In this document: positions 15,248-23,880 of the stretch, in pieces
How positions within the stretch are numbered: the stretch's first letter is position 1
Layout: every line of letters starts with the position of its first letter
Assembly (NCBI GenBank): GCA_016786745.1
Contig: JAEUVS010000163.1
Coordinates: 1 to 32,045, forward strand
Reading direction: 5' to 3'
Source: Chitinophagaceae bacterium
GTDB lineage: Bacteria; Bacteroidota; Bacteroidia; Chitinophagales; Chitinophagaceae
DNA length: 32,045 nucleotides
Notes under the pieces: generated by a model
Seen by the model: only the letters and a program-made list of their open reading frames with translations
What the model was told of the DNA's origin: nothing
Databases searched by the model: none
Translations under genes and position numbers: made by a program

Positions 15248-15784
15248 TTAAATGATAATAACCTCTGCGGTTGCGAGTTTCTTCAGCAATGAAATATCCT
15301 TGAGGTGCGGGTTCCACTGAAACAACAGCTTATCTATCGGCTGCCAGAGCAAAACCCAGCTGAATACATCCAGGATATTGCTCACCCCATATTGAAAATT
15401 GTGATTTTCGTCGAACAGCACCATTACGAATCCCTGGCAAATAATTACTATCAGGATACTGAAAAGCAGCAATAGCCACGTTCGCTTTTTAAAACGTTTA
15501 AATTCTTTTTCGCGCAGCGTTTTCTTCGTGTCGAAATGGCGGCGTATCGCATAAATGAGCGGCTCGGTGTATTGCTTGTCTATCTCATTTTTGCACTGCA
15601 GTTTGTAGAATACCGGCGAATATCTTTTCACGGGCACTACTGTCATCGCAATGTAGTGTTCGAGCTTATGGCTCAATTGTCGTTTGTACAACGGGGCGGG
15701 ATCGTTTTCATTAAAGAATCCCTGGATGGTAGTTTGATCTACCGTCAGATAGATGTTTACGGTTTTCGAGTATGCGTCGGACAT
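15248..15784 (-). CDS. Uncharacterised membrane protein
   Basis: 178 residues. A soluble N-terminal domain of about 95 residues (VNIYLTVDQTTIQGFFNEND and on) ends in a very basic patch (KKTLREKEFKRFKKR), followed by a strong transmembrane helix (WLLLLFSILIVIICQGFVMVL) and a second hydrophobic segment (NILDVFSWVLLWQPIDKLLF). There is no signal peptide. The positive patch before the first helix predicts that the N-domain is cytoplasmic. No family is recognised. It is separated by 20 bp from the T9SS gene upstream and by 0 bp from the barrel gene downstream, so it belongs to the five-gene operon. Confidence 0.75.
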   Translation of the reverse strand: MSDAYSKTVNIYLTVDQTTIQGFFNENDPAPLYKRQLSHKLEHYIAMTVVPVKRYSPVFYKLQCKNEIDKQYTEPLIYAIRRHFDTKKTLREKEFKRFKKRTWLLLLFSILIVIICQGFVMVLFDENHNFQYGVSNILDVFSWVLLWQPIDKLLFQWNPHLKDISLLKKLATAEVIII

Positions 15785-15804
15785 CTTAACACGTTTACAC
15801 TTTG

Positions 15805-17220
15805 CTACTGAACAAATACTTTATCCCTGAATTCAAACTGGCTGTTGCTCACTTTGATAAAATAGTATCCTTTAGCAGCTTTTATTGATACGGGTATATC
15901 CAATACCGACTGGCCATCGAGGAGCACCTGCCCCGCCTGCACAATTTTTCCTGAGCCATCAGTAAGTTGATAAACATAGTTTCCCTTCGGTGCGCTGCCA
16001 ACAGAAATATAAATATCATTGCGCGCCGGGTTGTTGATCACAGCCATCGAACCCGATGATTTATCGCTCACCGCTACAATTTTCGAGTACTGATATTTGC
16101 CGTCCCTGTCAACACTTTTTATCCTGTAATATGCAGTGCCTTCAAGAGGAAGGTGATCCTCTATTTCGTAGTGGTTTGAGAAACTATTGTGCGCAGGTAC
16201 TTCAGTGATCTTTGTAAATGAATTGTTGTTATTGTCTTTACGTTCAACTTCAAAATGGTTAACGTTGTATTCTTCTGCAGTGTTCCACTCAACGAGCGAA
16301 AAAGAATTTTTTCTTTTTGCAGTTACACCCATAAAGCTTAATGGAAGAGAAAAGTTAAGACTACCCACAACAAAAGCCCCGAACGAACTCTGCGCGGGAG
16401 AACTGATACTACCTGTGGTGGTGACATTTCCTGTTGCAGTACCACCTCTATTCGTCCACATGCCGGCTGAATAGTTAGCCACGCGTATACTCGCGAGCAG
16501 GTAATTGGGAAACTGCACTTTACTGTTATCCCAGTTAATATCAACAACCGCTGTACCGCCGCTCACCTGGTTAAGGTTCCAGTATTCATATGGATCCACG
16601 GTCACGAGGTTGGGCAGTACATTAGATGTATTTGAAGTAGCGCCTGCATACTGGGCGTTGAACTCAGACGAAGCTGATAATGTGCTGACAGCAATAGGAC
16701 GAAGTACCGACGCGCTTCCTACCGGGAAAATAAAATTTGTTGAGCCGATCTTTTTAACCCATCCACTCACATGCTCCGCATCTGAACTGCCGGTGTACGA
16801 CGAGCCCGCTTCGTAAACGAGATAGTTGGGTGTAGCGGAACTCGCGATGCGGCCCGCTGTAAATGTATGAACAGCCACCACGTTTAAATTGTTATTAAGC
16901 GTGATGCCCGAGCTATTGTTGGTAGTGAGATTGTTTACCCTGAATGCCTGTGTGCCATTTACACTCTGCGCGGAAGTGCCGTTAAAGTGTGTAGCGCCGG
17001 AGCCCGCAGACATCGAAGCCTGGTTGTTGGTCACATTTCCCCTCAGGTACAAAGTTCCATTGTTTACCAGCGCTGCGGTGGAAGCATTTGTAAATGCTCC
17101 GAACGTGGCCATGTTGGCGCCGGTATGAATTCGCAGGTTGCCATTGTTTTGAAGCGCAGCCTGGGAAAACCCGGCAACACAGGCAAGCAGCAGTATGACG
17201 GTTACGGATATACGTTGCAT
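15805..17220 (-). CDS. T9SS type A sorting-domain surface protein
   Basis: The frame is open from 17304, but the ATG at 17218-17220 gives MQRISVTVILLLACVAGFSQ, a clear signal peptide, so the product is 471 residues. The N-terminal half is Asn/Thr/Ser/Gly-rich repetitive beta sequence (ALVNNGTLYLRGNVTNNQ, RVNNLTTNNSSGITLNNNLN). A region around SLVEWNTAEEYNVNHFEVER resembles the fibronectin-like module found before sorting domains. The last ~75 residues (NDIYISVGSAPKGNYVYQL to GYYFIKVSNSQFEFRDKVFVQ) form the type A C-terminal domain recognised by the type IX secretion system, so the protein is secreted and probably surface-attached. It follows the fibre-like gene by 11 bp. Confidence 0.87.
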   Translation of the reverse strand: MQRISVTVILLLACVAGFSQAALQNNGNLRIHTGANMATFGAFTNASTAALVNNGTLYLRGNVTNNQASMSAGSGATHFNGTSAQSVNGTQAFRVNNLTTNNSSGITLNNNLNVVAVHTFTAGRIASSATPNYLVYEAGSSYTGSSDAEHVSGWVKKIGSTNFIFPVGSASVLRPIAVSTLSASSEFNAQYAGATSNTSNVLPNLVTVDPYEYWNLNQVSGGTAVVDINWDNSKVQFPNYLLASIRVANYSAGMWTNRGGTATGNVTTTGSISSPAQSSFGAFVVGSLNFSLPLSFMGVTAKRKNSFSLVEWNTAEEYNVNHFEVERKDNNNNSFTKITEVPAHNSFSNHYEIEDHLPLEGTAYYRIKSVDRDGKYQYSKIVAVSDKSSGSMAVINNPARNDIYISVGSAPKGNYVYQLTDGSGKIVQAGQVLLDGQSVLDIPVSIKAAKGYYFIKVSNSQFEFRDKVFVQ

Positions 17221-17231
17221 AAAACTGCTTT

Positions 17232-19019
17232 TTATTGGGTGTTCACGAGCCACTGAATATCCTGGATGATCACCGTTCTTGAGTCTGCAGAAGCGTTTGC
17301 CCACAGTTCAAAGTAATCTCCAGGTGCGATGTCGGCCAGGTTAACCACGATCGAGAACTGGAACGGCTGGTTCGCAGTGTTTGGTCTCAACGTCGTTTCA
17401 CCATACCGGGTAATTGACGATGACGAAGTGGTGCTCGGCTTTTTTACGAGCCCCACATTGATTGTCGTACTCGATGAATTTACCTGTATGTTGCCGGAGA
17501 TAATGATATACGCGTTTCGCCTGTTTGTCGGCTGATAGGTTATCCTGTTATTGTTGATTGTCCACTTTGTTGTTGTAGAGTTGTTGTTTGTCCAGTTCAA
17601 TTTGTACCATGTAGAAGACAGCGAAAGAGTAGTAGTCGTTGAATTGTTTGTAACACCAAATGTGCAGTTGGGTTGCTGGTCGGCGAGACCGGCGTTATTT
17701 TCAATCGTGGCATTTGCGTCGCGGCCGTCTGAACGGGTAAAATCAAATCCCGAAATAAAACTTCCCACGTTGTTCCACGAATTACCTGTTATCGAAATAT
17801 TACTAAATGAAAGGAAGTTTGCGGGATCGTAGGAGATACCGATGTCGCCTGAGCCATTATAGTAACCACCGGATGCGAGCTGTATTGTTGCCCCGGAACC
17901 TTTACTCAGATTTACTCCACGTGTACAATCAATGAAGTCGGTTTCAGCCACTTTCAGGATAACACCTGCAGAGGTACTGTTTAACAGGATGCCGTTATTC
18001 TGTGCATTCGAAATGTCTGTTTCAAATATCCACAACTCGGCATTGGATGTAACGTTGATTGTATTATAAAATCTGTCGAACGTGCAGTCTTTAACTTCAT
18101 TATAGGTACCATTGCCAACAAACCTGATGGCGTCTTCGCCGCTAGCAGTTCCATATGTTCCGGCGGTTGTTGCGTCGAATTGAAGCATTTTAAAAAAGCA
18201 ATCGGACGTACAATTGAATAATGGCGATCCTGCGATGCCTGATGTAGCCGCGATTGTTGATGTTCCGTAAGAAAGTCCCTGGAATGTGAGCGAGTACGGC
18301 AGGTTGATATTAATTGTCGAAGCGATATCATACGTTTCCTCGCCTAATCTTACAACCGTTGGGCCCGCCATATGAGCGTTAAGGAAGTCTACCACTTCCT
18401 CGATTGTCGTCCAGCTGCTGTTGCTGTTAACATCCAACAGGTTTTCAACTTGTTGGGTTTTATCTTTCAACACCCAGTTTCCGCCGGATGCAACAAACGT
18501 GCGACCCTGGTATCGTGTGAGTTTTGAATTTGCTTTTTCATCAATTGTCGCTGAGCCGTTTGCTACAACAGTAATAAGATGTTCATGCGAACCCACATTT
18601 TTCACTGTCATCTCGAGGCCATTATCTGATGCTGTAACCGCTGGCAGTGTCAGCGTGATGTCGTTGCTTGCGAGCACCATGGTTTCAGTTTTCAGCAATG
18701 TTGCGTTCGCAGTTTTTGCAACGGTATTCAGGCCCTGTGTTTCCACGAGCCTCCATGCAGTTCCATTCCAGTAATAGTAACCATCCGCGAGCGTACCGCC
18801 TGAGCTGTACACAAGCATGCCCGCTGTAACGGTGCCGGTTAACGGAGCAATTGAACTTTTATCGTTCAGTGCAATTCGCGGGGGAAGAAAACCTTTTGTC
18901 GTACTTTCCAGTTCGAGCAGCGAATTCGAGTTGATGGTGTTGGGATTGTCGCCGATTTTAACCTGCGACATTGATGCTGAGGCAATACACAGCAGCAAAA
19001 GAGGTAACAGTCTTTTCAT
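17232..19019 (-). CDS. Exported fibre-like / right-handed beta-helix protein
   Basis: 595 residues with a signal peptide (MKRLLPLLLLCIASASMSQ). Residues about 20-95 (NSNSLLELESTTKGFLPPR, AGMLVYSSGGTLADGYYYW) are the N-terminal module common in large exported Bacteroidota proteins and similar to tail-fibre stalks. The middle (about 210-440) reads as a pectin-lyase-like right-handed helix (GEDAIRFVGNGTYNEVKDCTF, NAQNNGILLNSTSAGVIL, ISITGNSWNNVGSF). The C-terminus (about 460-595) is Thr/Ser/Asn-rich beta sequence with no T9SS domain that I can see. It is the first gene of the five-gene operon and probably a surface adhesin or glycan-binding protein; no catalytic residues are evident. Confidence 0.8.
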   Translation of the reverse strand: MKRLLPLLLLCIASASMSQVKIGDNPNTINSNSLLELESTTKGFLPPRIALNDKSSIAPLTGTVTAGMLVYSSGGTLADGYYYWNGTAWRLVETQGLNTVAKTANATLLKTETMVLASNDITLTLPAVTASDNGLEMTVKNVGSHEHLITVVANGSATIDEKANSKLTRYQGRTFVASGGNWVLKDKTQQVENLLDVNSNSSWTTIEEVVDFLNAHMAGPTVVRLGEETYDIASTININLPYSLTFQGLSYGTSTIAATSGIAGSPLFNCTSDCFFKMLQFDATTAGTYGTASGEDAIRFVGNGTYNEVKDCTFDRFYNTINVTSNAELWIFETDISNAQNNGILLNSTSAGVILKVAETDFIDCTRGVNLSKGSGATIQLASGGYYNGSGDIGISYDPANFLSFSNISITGNSWNNVGSFISGFDFTRSDGRDANATIENNAGLADQQPNCTFGVTNNSTTTTLSLSSTWYKLNWTNNNSTTTKWTINNNRITYQPTNRRNAYIIISGNIQVNSSSTTINVGLVKKPSTTSSSSITRYGETTLRPNTANQPFQFSIVVNLADIAPGDYFELWANASADSRTVIIQDIQWLVNTQ

Positions 19020-19152
19020 GTTAGTTTGGATATTGGAAACGATTCGGATTTCGTATTTTAATCGGTTTTTAATAAACGTGATAACACTAATCTGCGTATA
19101 TGTCGCACACGCTTGAAATATTTTTAAATGTGTTTTTTCACCCTTATAAGTG

Positions 19153-19181
19153 CTTTTACTTATTCATTGCGCTTGTAAAAG
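19153..19181. promoter_or_regulatory. Inverted repeat in the divergent promoter region of GH9
   Basis: CTTTTAC (19153-19159) and GTAAAAG (19175-19181) form a perfect 7-bp inverted repeat with a 15-base spacer in the 193-bp gap between the divergent fibre-protein operon and GH9 gene. It could be an operator. Chance occurrence in AT-rich DNA is quite possible. Confidence 0.25.
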
Positions 19182-19212
19182 ATCAATTATCTGACAATCG
19201 TCAATTTTTCGC

Positions 19213-20985
19213 ATGAAACTATCATCACTAATTTTTGTTGTGTTTCTTTTTCAAAGTGGATCTCTAAAGTGTCAAACATCAGAGAGTTGGATACGAATTA
19301 ACCAGTTAGGATATGCTACTAATGGAAGCAAGGTGGCGATACTTGGTTCGAAGGCGTTGATAACAATCAACAAATTCGAAATTGTTGATTCATCATCAAA
19401 TAAGGTGGTGTTTTCAGGTGCTGCCGGCCGTTCTTTCGGAGAGTATGGTCCATTCAAAGATACCTACCGGCTCGACTTCAGCGCCTTTAAAAGACCTGGA
19501 AAATACATTCTCAGGGTGGGAGAAACTGCATCTCCTGTGTTCAGGATTGGTAAAGATGTATATGATGGCGCTGCAGACTTCTGTCTTAAATATATGCGTC
19601 AGCAACGCAGCGGCTTTAACCCGTACCTGAAAGATTCATGTCATACCTATGATGGATATACGCTATTTGCACCGGTTCCCGACAGTACGCATATCGACGT
19701 TGTAGGTGGCTGGCACGATGCGACTGATTATCTCCAGTATTCTACTACCAGCGCCAATGCTACTTTTCACCTGCTTGCGGCTTACCGCGACTTCCCGAAA
19801 GTATTTACCGATAAAAAAGATGCATCGGGACTCGACGGTAGTAACAAAATAGCGGATGTGATGGATGAGGCAAGATGGGGGCTTAACTGGTTGATGAAAA
19901 TGCATCCGAAGGAAGGATGGATTTTCAACCAGCTTGCCGACGACCGCGATCACAGTGGTATGAGACTTCCAAAACTCGACTCAGCCTATGGCAGAGGTTA
20001 TGAACGGCCGGTTTACTTCTGCAATGGCAAGCCGCAGATGCGCGGAAAGTTTATGAACAATACAACGGGCGCTGCATCTACCGCGGGAAAATTCGCGGCG
20101 GCATTCGCACTGGGAAGTGAGATGTTCAGCAAAATTGATAACAACTATGCGCAGGCGCTACGCAACAAAAGCGGAACTGCGTTGCAGATAGGCAAGGATA
20201 TGCCGGGTGTGGCGCAGACTGCTTCCGTGAAGGGACCATACATTTATGCAGAAGATAATTGGAAGGATGATATGGAACTGGGGTATGCGGCGGTGTACAG
20301 GATAAGTAAATCGAAGAGTGACCTGGATTCTTCATTTATCTTTGCATCGGATGAGCCGGTTACTCCATGGCTCGGTGCGGATACAGCGTTTCATTATCAG
20401 TGGTACCCGTTTATTAATGTGGGCCATTATGAACTGGCGAAGGCGCTTACCGGCGAAAGAAAAAATACTGTAATAGGTTATTATAAAGAAGGGATAGAAA
20501 AGGTTTGGTCGAAAGCTAAGAATAATGCTTTTTACCGCGGTGTTCCTTTTATATGGTGCAGTAATAACCTTACGGTAAGCTTCGCTATTCAATGTTACTG
20601 GTACAGGAAGCTGACGGGAGATAATAGTTATGTTGAGCTTGAACGTGCATGTTTCGACTGGATTTTTGGTTGTAATCCGTGGGGTACGAGCATGGTTTAT
20701 GGTTTTCCTGCGTGGGGTGATACGCCTGTTGATCCGCATTCTTCATTTACGCATGTGGCGAATTATCCTATCGACGGAGGGCTGGTAGATGGTCCGCTTT
20801 ATACAGCGACTTACAGGAAGCAGTTGGGGTTGCAGCTTGCTCACGAAGATGAGTATGCGGAGTTTCAGAGTGAGCTTGCGGTGTATCATGATGATGTTGG
20901 CGATTACAGTACGAACGAGCCTACTATGGATGGTACAGCTTCTCTTATTTATTTATTGGCGGCGATGGAGGCTGAGGCGCGGTGA
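19213..20985 (+). CDS. Glycoside hydrolase family 9 enzyme (endoglucanase-type)
   Basis: 590 residues with a signal peptide (LSSLIFVVFLFQSGSLKCQ). An N-terminal Ig-like CelD_N domain (about 24-115: SWIRINQLGYATNGSKVAIL, FKRPGKYILRVG) precedes the GH9 (alpha/alpha)6 barrel. Catalytic landmarks are present: DVVGGWHDATDY with Asp169 and Asp172 (base and partner), the DPHSSFTH motif near 507-514, and the terminal YSTNEPTMDGTAS with Glu569 as proton donor. This is the inverting endo-/exo-beta-1,4-glucanase family acting on cellulose, mixed-linkage glucans or cello-oligomers. There is no dockerin, CBM or T9SS tail, so it is likely periplasmic or secreted alone. It runs divergently from the fibre/T9SS operon. 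Confidence 0.95.
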   Translation: MKLSSLIFVVFLFQSGSLKCQTSESWIRINQLGYATNGSKVAILGSKALITINKFEIVDSSSNKVVFSGAAGRSFGEYGPFKDTYRLDFSAFKRPGKYILRVGETASPVFRIGKDVYDGAADFCLKYMRQQRSGFNPYLKDSCHTYDGYTLFAPVPDSTHIDVVGGWHDATDYLQYSTTSANATFHLLAAYRDFPKVFTDKKDASGLDGSNKIADVMDEARWGLNWLMKMHPKEGWIFNQLADDRDHSGMRLPKLDSAYGRGYERPVYFCNGKPQMRGKFMNNTTGAASTAGKFAAAFALGSEMFSKIDNNYAQALRNKSGTALQIGKDMPGVAQTASVKGPYIYAEDNWKDDMELGYAAVYRISKSKSDLDSSFIFASDEPVTPWLGADTAFHYQWYPFINVGHYELAKALTGERKNTVIGYYKEGIEKVWSKAKNNAFYRGVPFIWCSNNLTVSFAIQCYWYRKLTGDNSYVELERACFDWIFGCNPWGTSMVYGFPAWGDTPVDPHSSFTHVANYPIDGGLVDGPLYTATYRKQLGLQLAHEDEYAEFQSELAVYHDDVGDYSTNEPTMDGTASLIYLLAAMEAEAR

Positions 20986-20997
20986 ACAATACACGCT

Positions 20998-21043
20998 CCG
21001 CTCTCTTTCTCCGCTCTCTTTCTCCGCTCTCTTTCTCCGCTCT
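20998..21043. repeat. 13-bp tandem CCGCTCTCTTTCT repeat (pyrimidine arm of the AGAAAGAG family)
   Basis: Three head-to-tail copies of CCGCTCTCTTTCT end in CCGCTCT. The unit is the pyrimidine arm of the inverted repeats at 7501-7562 and 21744-21819. It is separated from the GH9 stop by about a dozen bases and from the AGAA hairpin by ten. Confidence 0.8.
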
Positions 21044-21053
21044 GAAATAAAAG

Positions 21054-21180
21054 GGCCCCGGATAGAAATCCAGGGCCGTGTTTTAAATCCAATATCCTAT
21101 GAAAAACCTATTCCTTTGATTTCAATACTGGTGCCAGATGCTAAAACCCGCGTCCAGACTGCATTTCATCGAAATGATAC
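21054..21180 (+). ncRNA. Structured intergenic element, copy 3
   Basis: The hairpin GGCCCCGGAT (21054-21063), loop AGAA, ATCCAGGGCC (21068-21077) and the block TATCCTATGAAA (21093-21104) are the same as copy 2 at 7571, with near identity to about 21141. The downstream 11-bp hairpin of copy 2 is replaced by a different stem (CATTTC and GAAATG flanking ATC near 21160-21176). The frame beginning at the ATG stops after MKNLFL. Confidence 0.6.
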
Positions 21181-21416
21181 TTTTTGAATAGTTCCAGATT
21201 GGGAATGTTTTTCTGAATGAGGGAAAAGATTTTTTTGATGGCCGTTAATTGGAGCCTGGTAGGGTGCCGTTATTCGGGCATGGACTTTTTCGCGTATTTG
21301 AACTGAAAAATGTGGAAATCGTGACCGCTTCGGTGAATAAAGTTCATTAATTGTGGAAAAATCATCGAAAAGTTAATATGGGCGTATTGGTATAATCTTT
21401 TATTTCGGGATCTCAA
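21181..21416. other. Intergenic region without a supported gene
   Basis: Together with the repeats before it this makes 431 bp between GH9 and the next ORF. I see AT-rich DNA, scattered stops in all frames and no clear promoter or RNA structure. Confidence 0.4.
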
Positions 21417-21620
21417 ATGTTTGTTATGTCTGGTATGAATAACACTCACCCAAACACTCATCTCGATCTGTACAAATACCTGGCTGTGCTCACGGAGGCG
21501 CAGATTGTGAAACTAAGGAACATTGCGCTGGGGATCATGTCACCTTCCTCGTTTACGAATGCCGAGATTCAGGATTTAGAGAGAAATCTCAGCCGTGCAT
21601 TGGACAATAAGAAACAATAA
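21417..21620 (+). CDS. Small hypothetical protein, 67 residues
   Basis: A short frame with three possible ATG starts (21417, 21426, 21435). The last would give MNNTHPNTHLDLYKYLAVLT. The sequence is plausible as a small helical soluble protein: LYKYLAVLTEAQIVKLRNIALGI followed by EIQDLERNLSRALDNKK, two amphipathic helices. No family is recognised. It ends 34 bp before tRNA-Leu, and its tail overlaps the tRNA promoter region. It could be a real small protein or chance. Confidence 0.45.
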   Translation: MFVMSGMNNTHPNTHLDLYKYLAVLTEAQIVKLRNIALGIMSPSSFTNAEIQDLERNLSRALDNKKQ

Positions 21621-21634
21621 GAAAGATTTATTTG

Positions 21635-21642
21635 TAGATTTG
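21635..21642 (+). promoter_or_regulatory. Bacteroidota -7 promoter box (TAnnTTTG) of tRNA-Leu
   Basis: TAGATTTG is an exact match to the TAnnTTTG consensus used by the Bacteroidota primary sigma factor and lies 12 bp before the tRNA. A well-spaced -33 TTTG box is not evident; only AT-rich sequence is present upstream. Confidence 0.6.
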
Positions 21643-21654
21643 CGTCCCTTTTCA

Positions 21655-21738
21655 GCCCGGATGGCGGAACTGGTAGACGCGTCAGACTCAAAATCTGGTA
21701 TTGGCAACAATGTGCAGGTTCGATTCCTGTTCCGGGCA
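21655..21738 (+). tRNA. tRNA-Leu (anticodon CAA)
   Basis: 84 bases fold into a class II (long variable arm) tRNA. The acceptor GCCCGGA (21655-21661) pairs with TCCGGGC (21731-21737), with discriminator A at 21738. The D-arm contains GGTAGACGCG. The anticodon stem/loop is TCAGA-CTCAAAA-TCTGG, placing CAA at positions 34-36 (reads UUG), and the T-loop is GGTTCGATTCC. CCA is not encoded. The variable arm TTGGCAACAA is consistent with tRNA-Leu. Confidence 0.96.
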
Positions 21739-21743
21739 CTACG

Positions 21744-21819
21744 GAGAAAGAAAGCGGGGAAAGAGAAAGAGTGTTTGCATTGCAATAGTCACTCTTTCTC
21801 CGCTCTGTTTCTCTTTCTC
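21744..21819. repeat. AGAAAGAG/CTCTTTCT inverted repeat downstream of tRNA-Leu
   Basis: The purine arm (21744-21773) and pyrimidine arm (21790-21819) are imperfect reverse complements around a 16-base loop. The pyrimidine arm is an exact 28-base reverse complement of the coding copy at 11387-11414. Its position just after the tRNA could make it act as a processing or termination hairpin. Confidence 0.85.
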
Positions 21820-21898
21820 TTCACGAACTCCGTTTTTTCCCATCTTTTCATGGTGTTTTACTCTTGCTCGCTTTTAGATCTACACCTACTTTTAATCA

Positions 21899-22249
21899 GT
21901 GTTCCCTTACGAGCAACTTGAGGTATATAAAAAGGCCAGCCGGGTTAACAGGAAAGTTTACGATTTCCTCAAAGGAAACAAATCGATGGCAACCTATGTT
22001 AAAAACCAGTTGGGGAGGGCAAGTCTTAGTATCATGCTAAACATTGCGGAGGGCAGTGCAAAATTTAGTTCCAGGGACAGAAGAAATTTTCTTATAACAG
22101 CACGAGGTTCTGTATTTGAGTGCGCGTCACTGGTCAACTTCTTGTATGATGAGGGCGAAGTACCTGAAGCCCTAAAGAATGAACTCTATTCGGCGTTTGA
22201 TGAGATTTCAAGGATTTTGTATACGATGATTAAGAATCTTGAAATGTAA
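21899..22249 (+). CDS. Four-helix bundle protein (S23 / 23S rRNA intervening-sequence family)
   Basis: 116 residues with a GTG start at 21899 giving MFPYEQLEVYKKASRVNRKVY. It shows the full family pattern: an aromatic/basic helix 1, then a helix with LGRASLSIMLNIAEGSAK (the conserved I-x-x-N-I-A-E-G motif), FLITARGSVFECASLV and a final helix ISRILYTMIKNLE. Members are found inside 23S rRNA intervening sequences in some bacteria and as free-standing genes in Bacteroidota; their biochemical role is unresolved. No rRNA lies nearby. The gene sits between a tRNA and an RHS fragment, which fits an accessory island. The ATGs available downstream would truncate helix 1. Confidence 0.92.
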   Translation: MFPYEQLEVYKKASRVNRKVYDFLKGNKSMATYVKNQLGRASLSIMLNIAEGSAKFSSRDRRNFLITARGSVFECASLVNFLYDEGEVPEALKNELYSAFDEISRILYTMIKNLEM

Positions 22250-22533
22250 AATCTTCGCGAGCCAACAAAATAGCCTTCTTGTCCTATTAAAGGATCCCAT
22301 TATTGTCACCATATCTCATTGTCGACCTTATCACGGTTGGCGTCGCGGAGGGAGTATCCGCTGATGGGCGCTATTATATGCTCGCAGTAGGCTTACTTTG
22401 AACGCAGTCTCTACTAATTATTTCCAACCCGTAACTTATCTGCGTAGGATGATATGACAAAAAAGTAGAAGCATAAATCAAAAAAGGGTGGTAGGATAGT
22501 AGCGATTCGGAAAATGTCTACCTTATCAACTAA
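22250..22533. other. Intergenic region between four-helix and RHS genes
   Basis: 284 bp. Minus-strand reading after the RHS stop stays open in the same frame for about 39 codons (LVDKVDIFRIATILPPFF and on) before TAG, which may be a remnant of a longer RHS tip or chance. There is no clear start and no recognisable immunity gene. Confidence 0.35.
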
Positions 22534-23880
22534 TCACAACGTTTCGGTTCTACTTCGGACAGTCGCAATCTCAACCTGTTCTTGGACAAATTTTACATCT
22601 GCTCCGCTAGCACGACTATCAAGGAAGAGACCACTCGCGCCACTCACACCCAAATTGTCATATCGTCTATCATGTCCAATAGCTGGAAATTCGACAAAGT
22701 TAGTAGGCATCACTTCATATGTATAATCACCACTAAATGTTCTGGGATTGTCGCCGCCAACATAGGATCCGATCAAATTTTTATTCACGGTCTTAGGATC
22801 AACACAATCCGGGCAATTTTGTGCATTTTGCGATGGCTGCTGATCTTTTTTTTCCTTGCCTTTGTCTTTCCCTCCTCCGCCGCCACCATTGTCTGATTTT
22901 ATGCCCGTGAACGATTTTCCGTCTTTTTCGGATTGCTCGAAGATTTTTTGAAGTTCAGAATTTGTATCATTGGCTCTTTCACTATTAAAGAGACTTTTCA
23001 TTTCTTCACTAAGTCTATCATCATCTTCGCTACCACCTTTCGGTGAGTAGCCGGTGACGCTTTCAATGCTGAACATTCCATCCGGATCGACAAATCTGAT
23101 AGGGTTGGAGTAGGCGTAGTTATACGGAGTAAACCTTCGCATTTTCTCAGTTAACGGATCAATGTGATTCCACCTGCCTATTTGCGGGTCAAACATTCTC
23201 GCGCCAAAGTCATACCACTCAAGACCCTCACCGGTTGAAATCTCTTTCTCCTGTTTTTCTTTTCCACCAAATTCGAATTTATTATTCAATTTGCCTATTG
23301 CCCGGGCACTGATTGCTGCCATCGTCAATCCGAATGGATAATAGTGCGTCTCTTCTCTCAAAGAACTCAGTTCGTGGGTTACAACAAAGTTATCAAAGTA
23401 TACCATCTCGTCGCTTTCATTGCTAAAATAAACATAAACGTATCCGTTTTGTTTTGCTGTAACAGCATCAACCAGTGTTTTGTTTATCGTACCCTTTACA
23501 CCTGGATTGTACCCAACAGGAATCACGATCGTGGCCGAATTATCGGGTCTGAATTGTTCATCGAAAAACAAAACATTTAGGTAAGCTTTAGGTGCGCTAT
23601 TCGCACCGCTTGTATTGTTCGGCGTGTTAAGCCAGTTAGCAAGTCCAGAATTGGCGGACAGGTCGTTACTAATAACGCTTGCGCCGTCTTTCAAAGCTCC
23701 GCTTACCGACGTGTTAGCAGCAATAGCCGATGCTACATTTGCTATCAAACTTGTGATGCCACTCGCGCCGGTATTGTTTGCATTTGTAGTTGCGTAGTAG
23801 TAGTCAACTTGGGTATGAATGCGGTCGCCGCTCATTACTTTTAATAATTTAGCCGCGCCAATAGCGCCCTGAGAGGTCAT
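22534..23880 (-). CDS. Orphan RHS-core C-terminal fragment with phospholipase-A2-like tip
   Basis: 448 residues, against the usual 1,000-3,000 for RHS proteins, and without a signal peptide. Residues 140-270 match the Bacteroidota RHS core: [36 protein letters not shown], then [19 protein letters not shown] (223-241) and [11 protein letters not shown] (259-269). A low-complexity GGGGGG linker (332-337) separates the C-terminal tip, which has [14 protein letters not shown] (His403, Asp404, Tyr407, Asp408) and a later SGADVKF (Asp428). This HDxxYD pattern resembles phospholipase A2-type toxins, an inference from motif only. An in-frame stop lies eight codons before the ATG, so the N-terminal shell is truly absent. 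It may be a displaced effector tip or a degraded gene. Confidence 0.8.
   Translation of the reverse strand: MTSQGAIGAAKLLKVMSGDRIHTQVDYYYATTNANNTGASGITSLIANVASAIAANTSVSGALKDGASVISNDLSANSGLANWLNTPNNTSGANSAPKAYLNVLFFDEQFRPDNSATIVIPVGYNPGVKGTINKTLVDAVTAKQNGYVYVYFSNESDEMVYFDNFVVTHELSSLREETHYYPFGLTMAAISARAIGKLNNKFEFGGKEKQEKEISTGEGLEWYDFGARMFDPQIGRWNHIDPLTEKMRRFTPYNYAYSNPIRFVDPDGMFSIESVTGYSPKGGSEDDDRLSEEMKSLFNSERANDTNSELQKIFEQSEKDGKSFTGIKSDNGGGGGGKDKGKEKKDQQPSQNAQNCPDCVDPKTVNKNLIGSYVGGDNPRTFSGDYTYEVMPTNFVEFPAIGHDRRYDNLGVSGASGLFLDSRASGADVKFVQEQVEIATVRSRTETL

Noticed and set aside
21655..21738. tRNA-Leu as an integration site for an island containing the four-helix and RHS genes
   Set aside because: No second copy of the tRNA 3' end and no integrase gene is visible in the window, so attachment sites cannot be supported.
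22534..22650. Frameshift or readthrough extending the RHS tip past its TGA
   Set aside because: The frame stays open for 39 codons after the stop, but this length is not significant and no homologue is available to judge.
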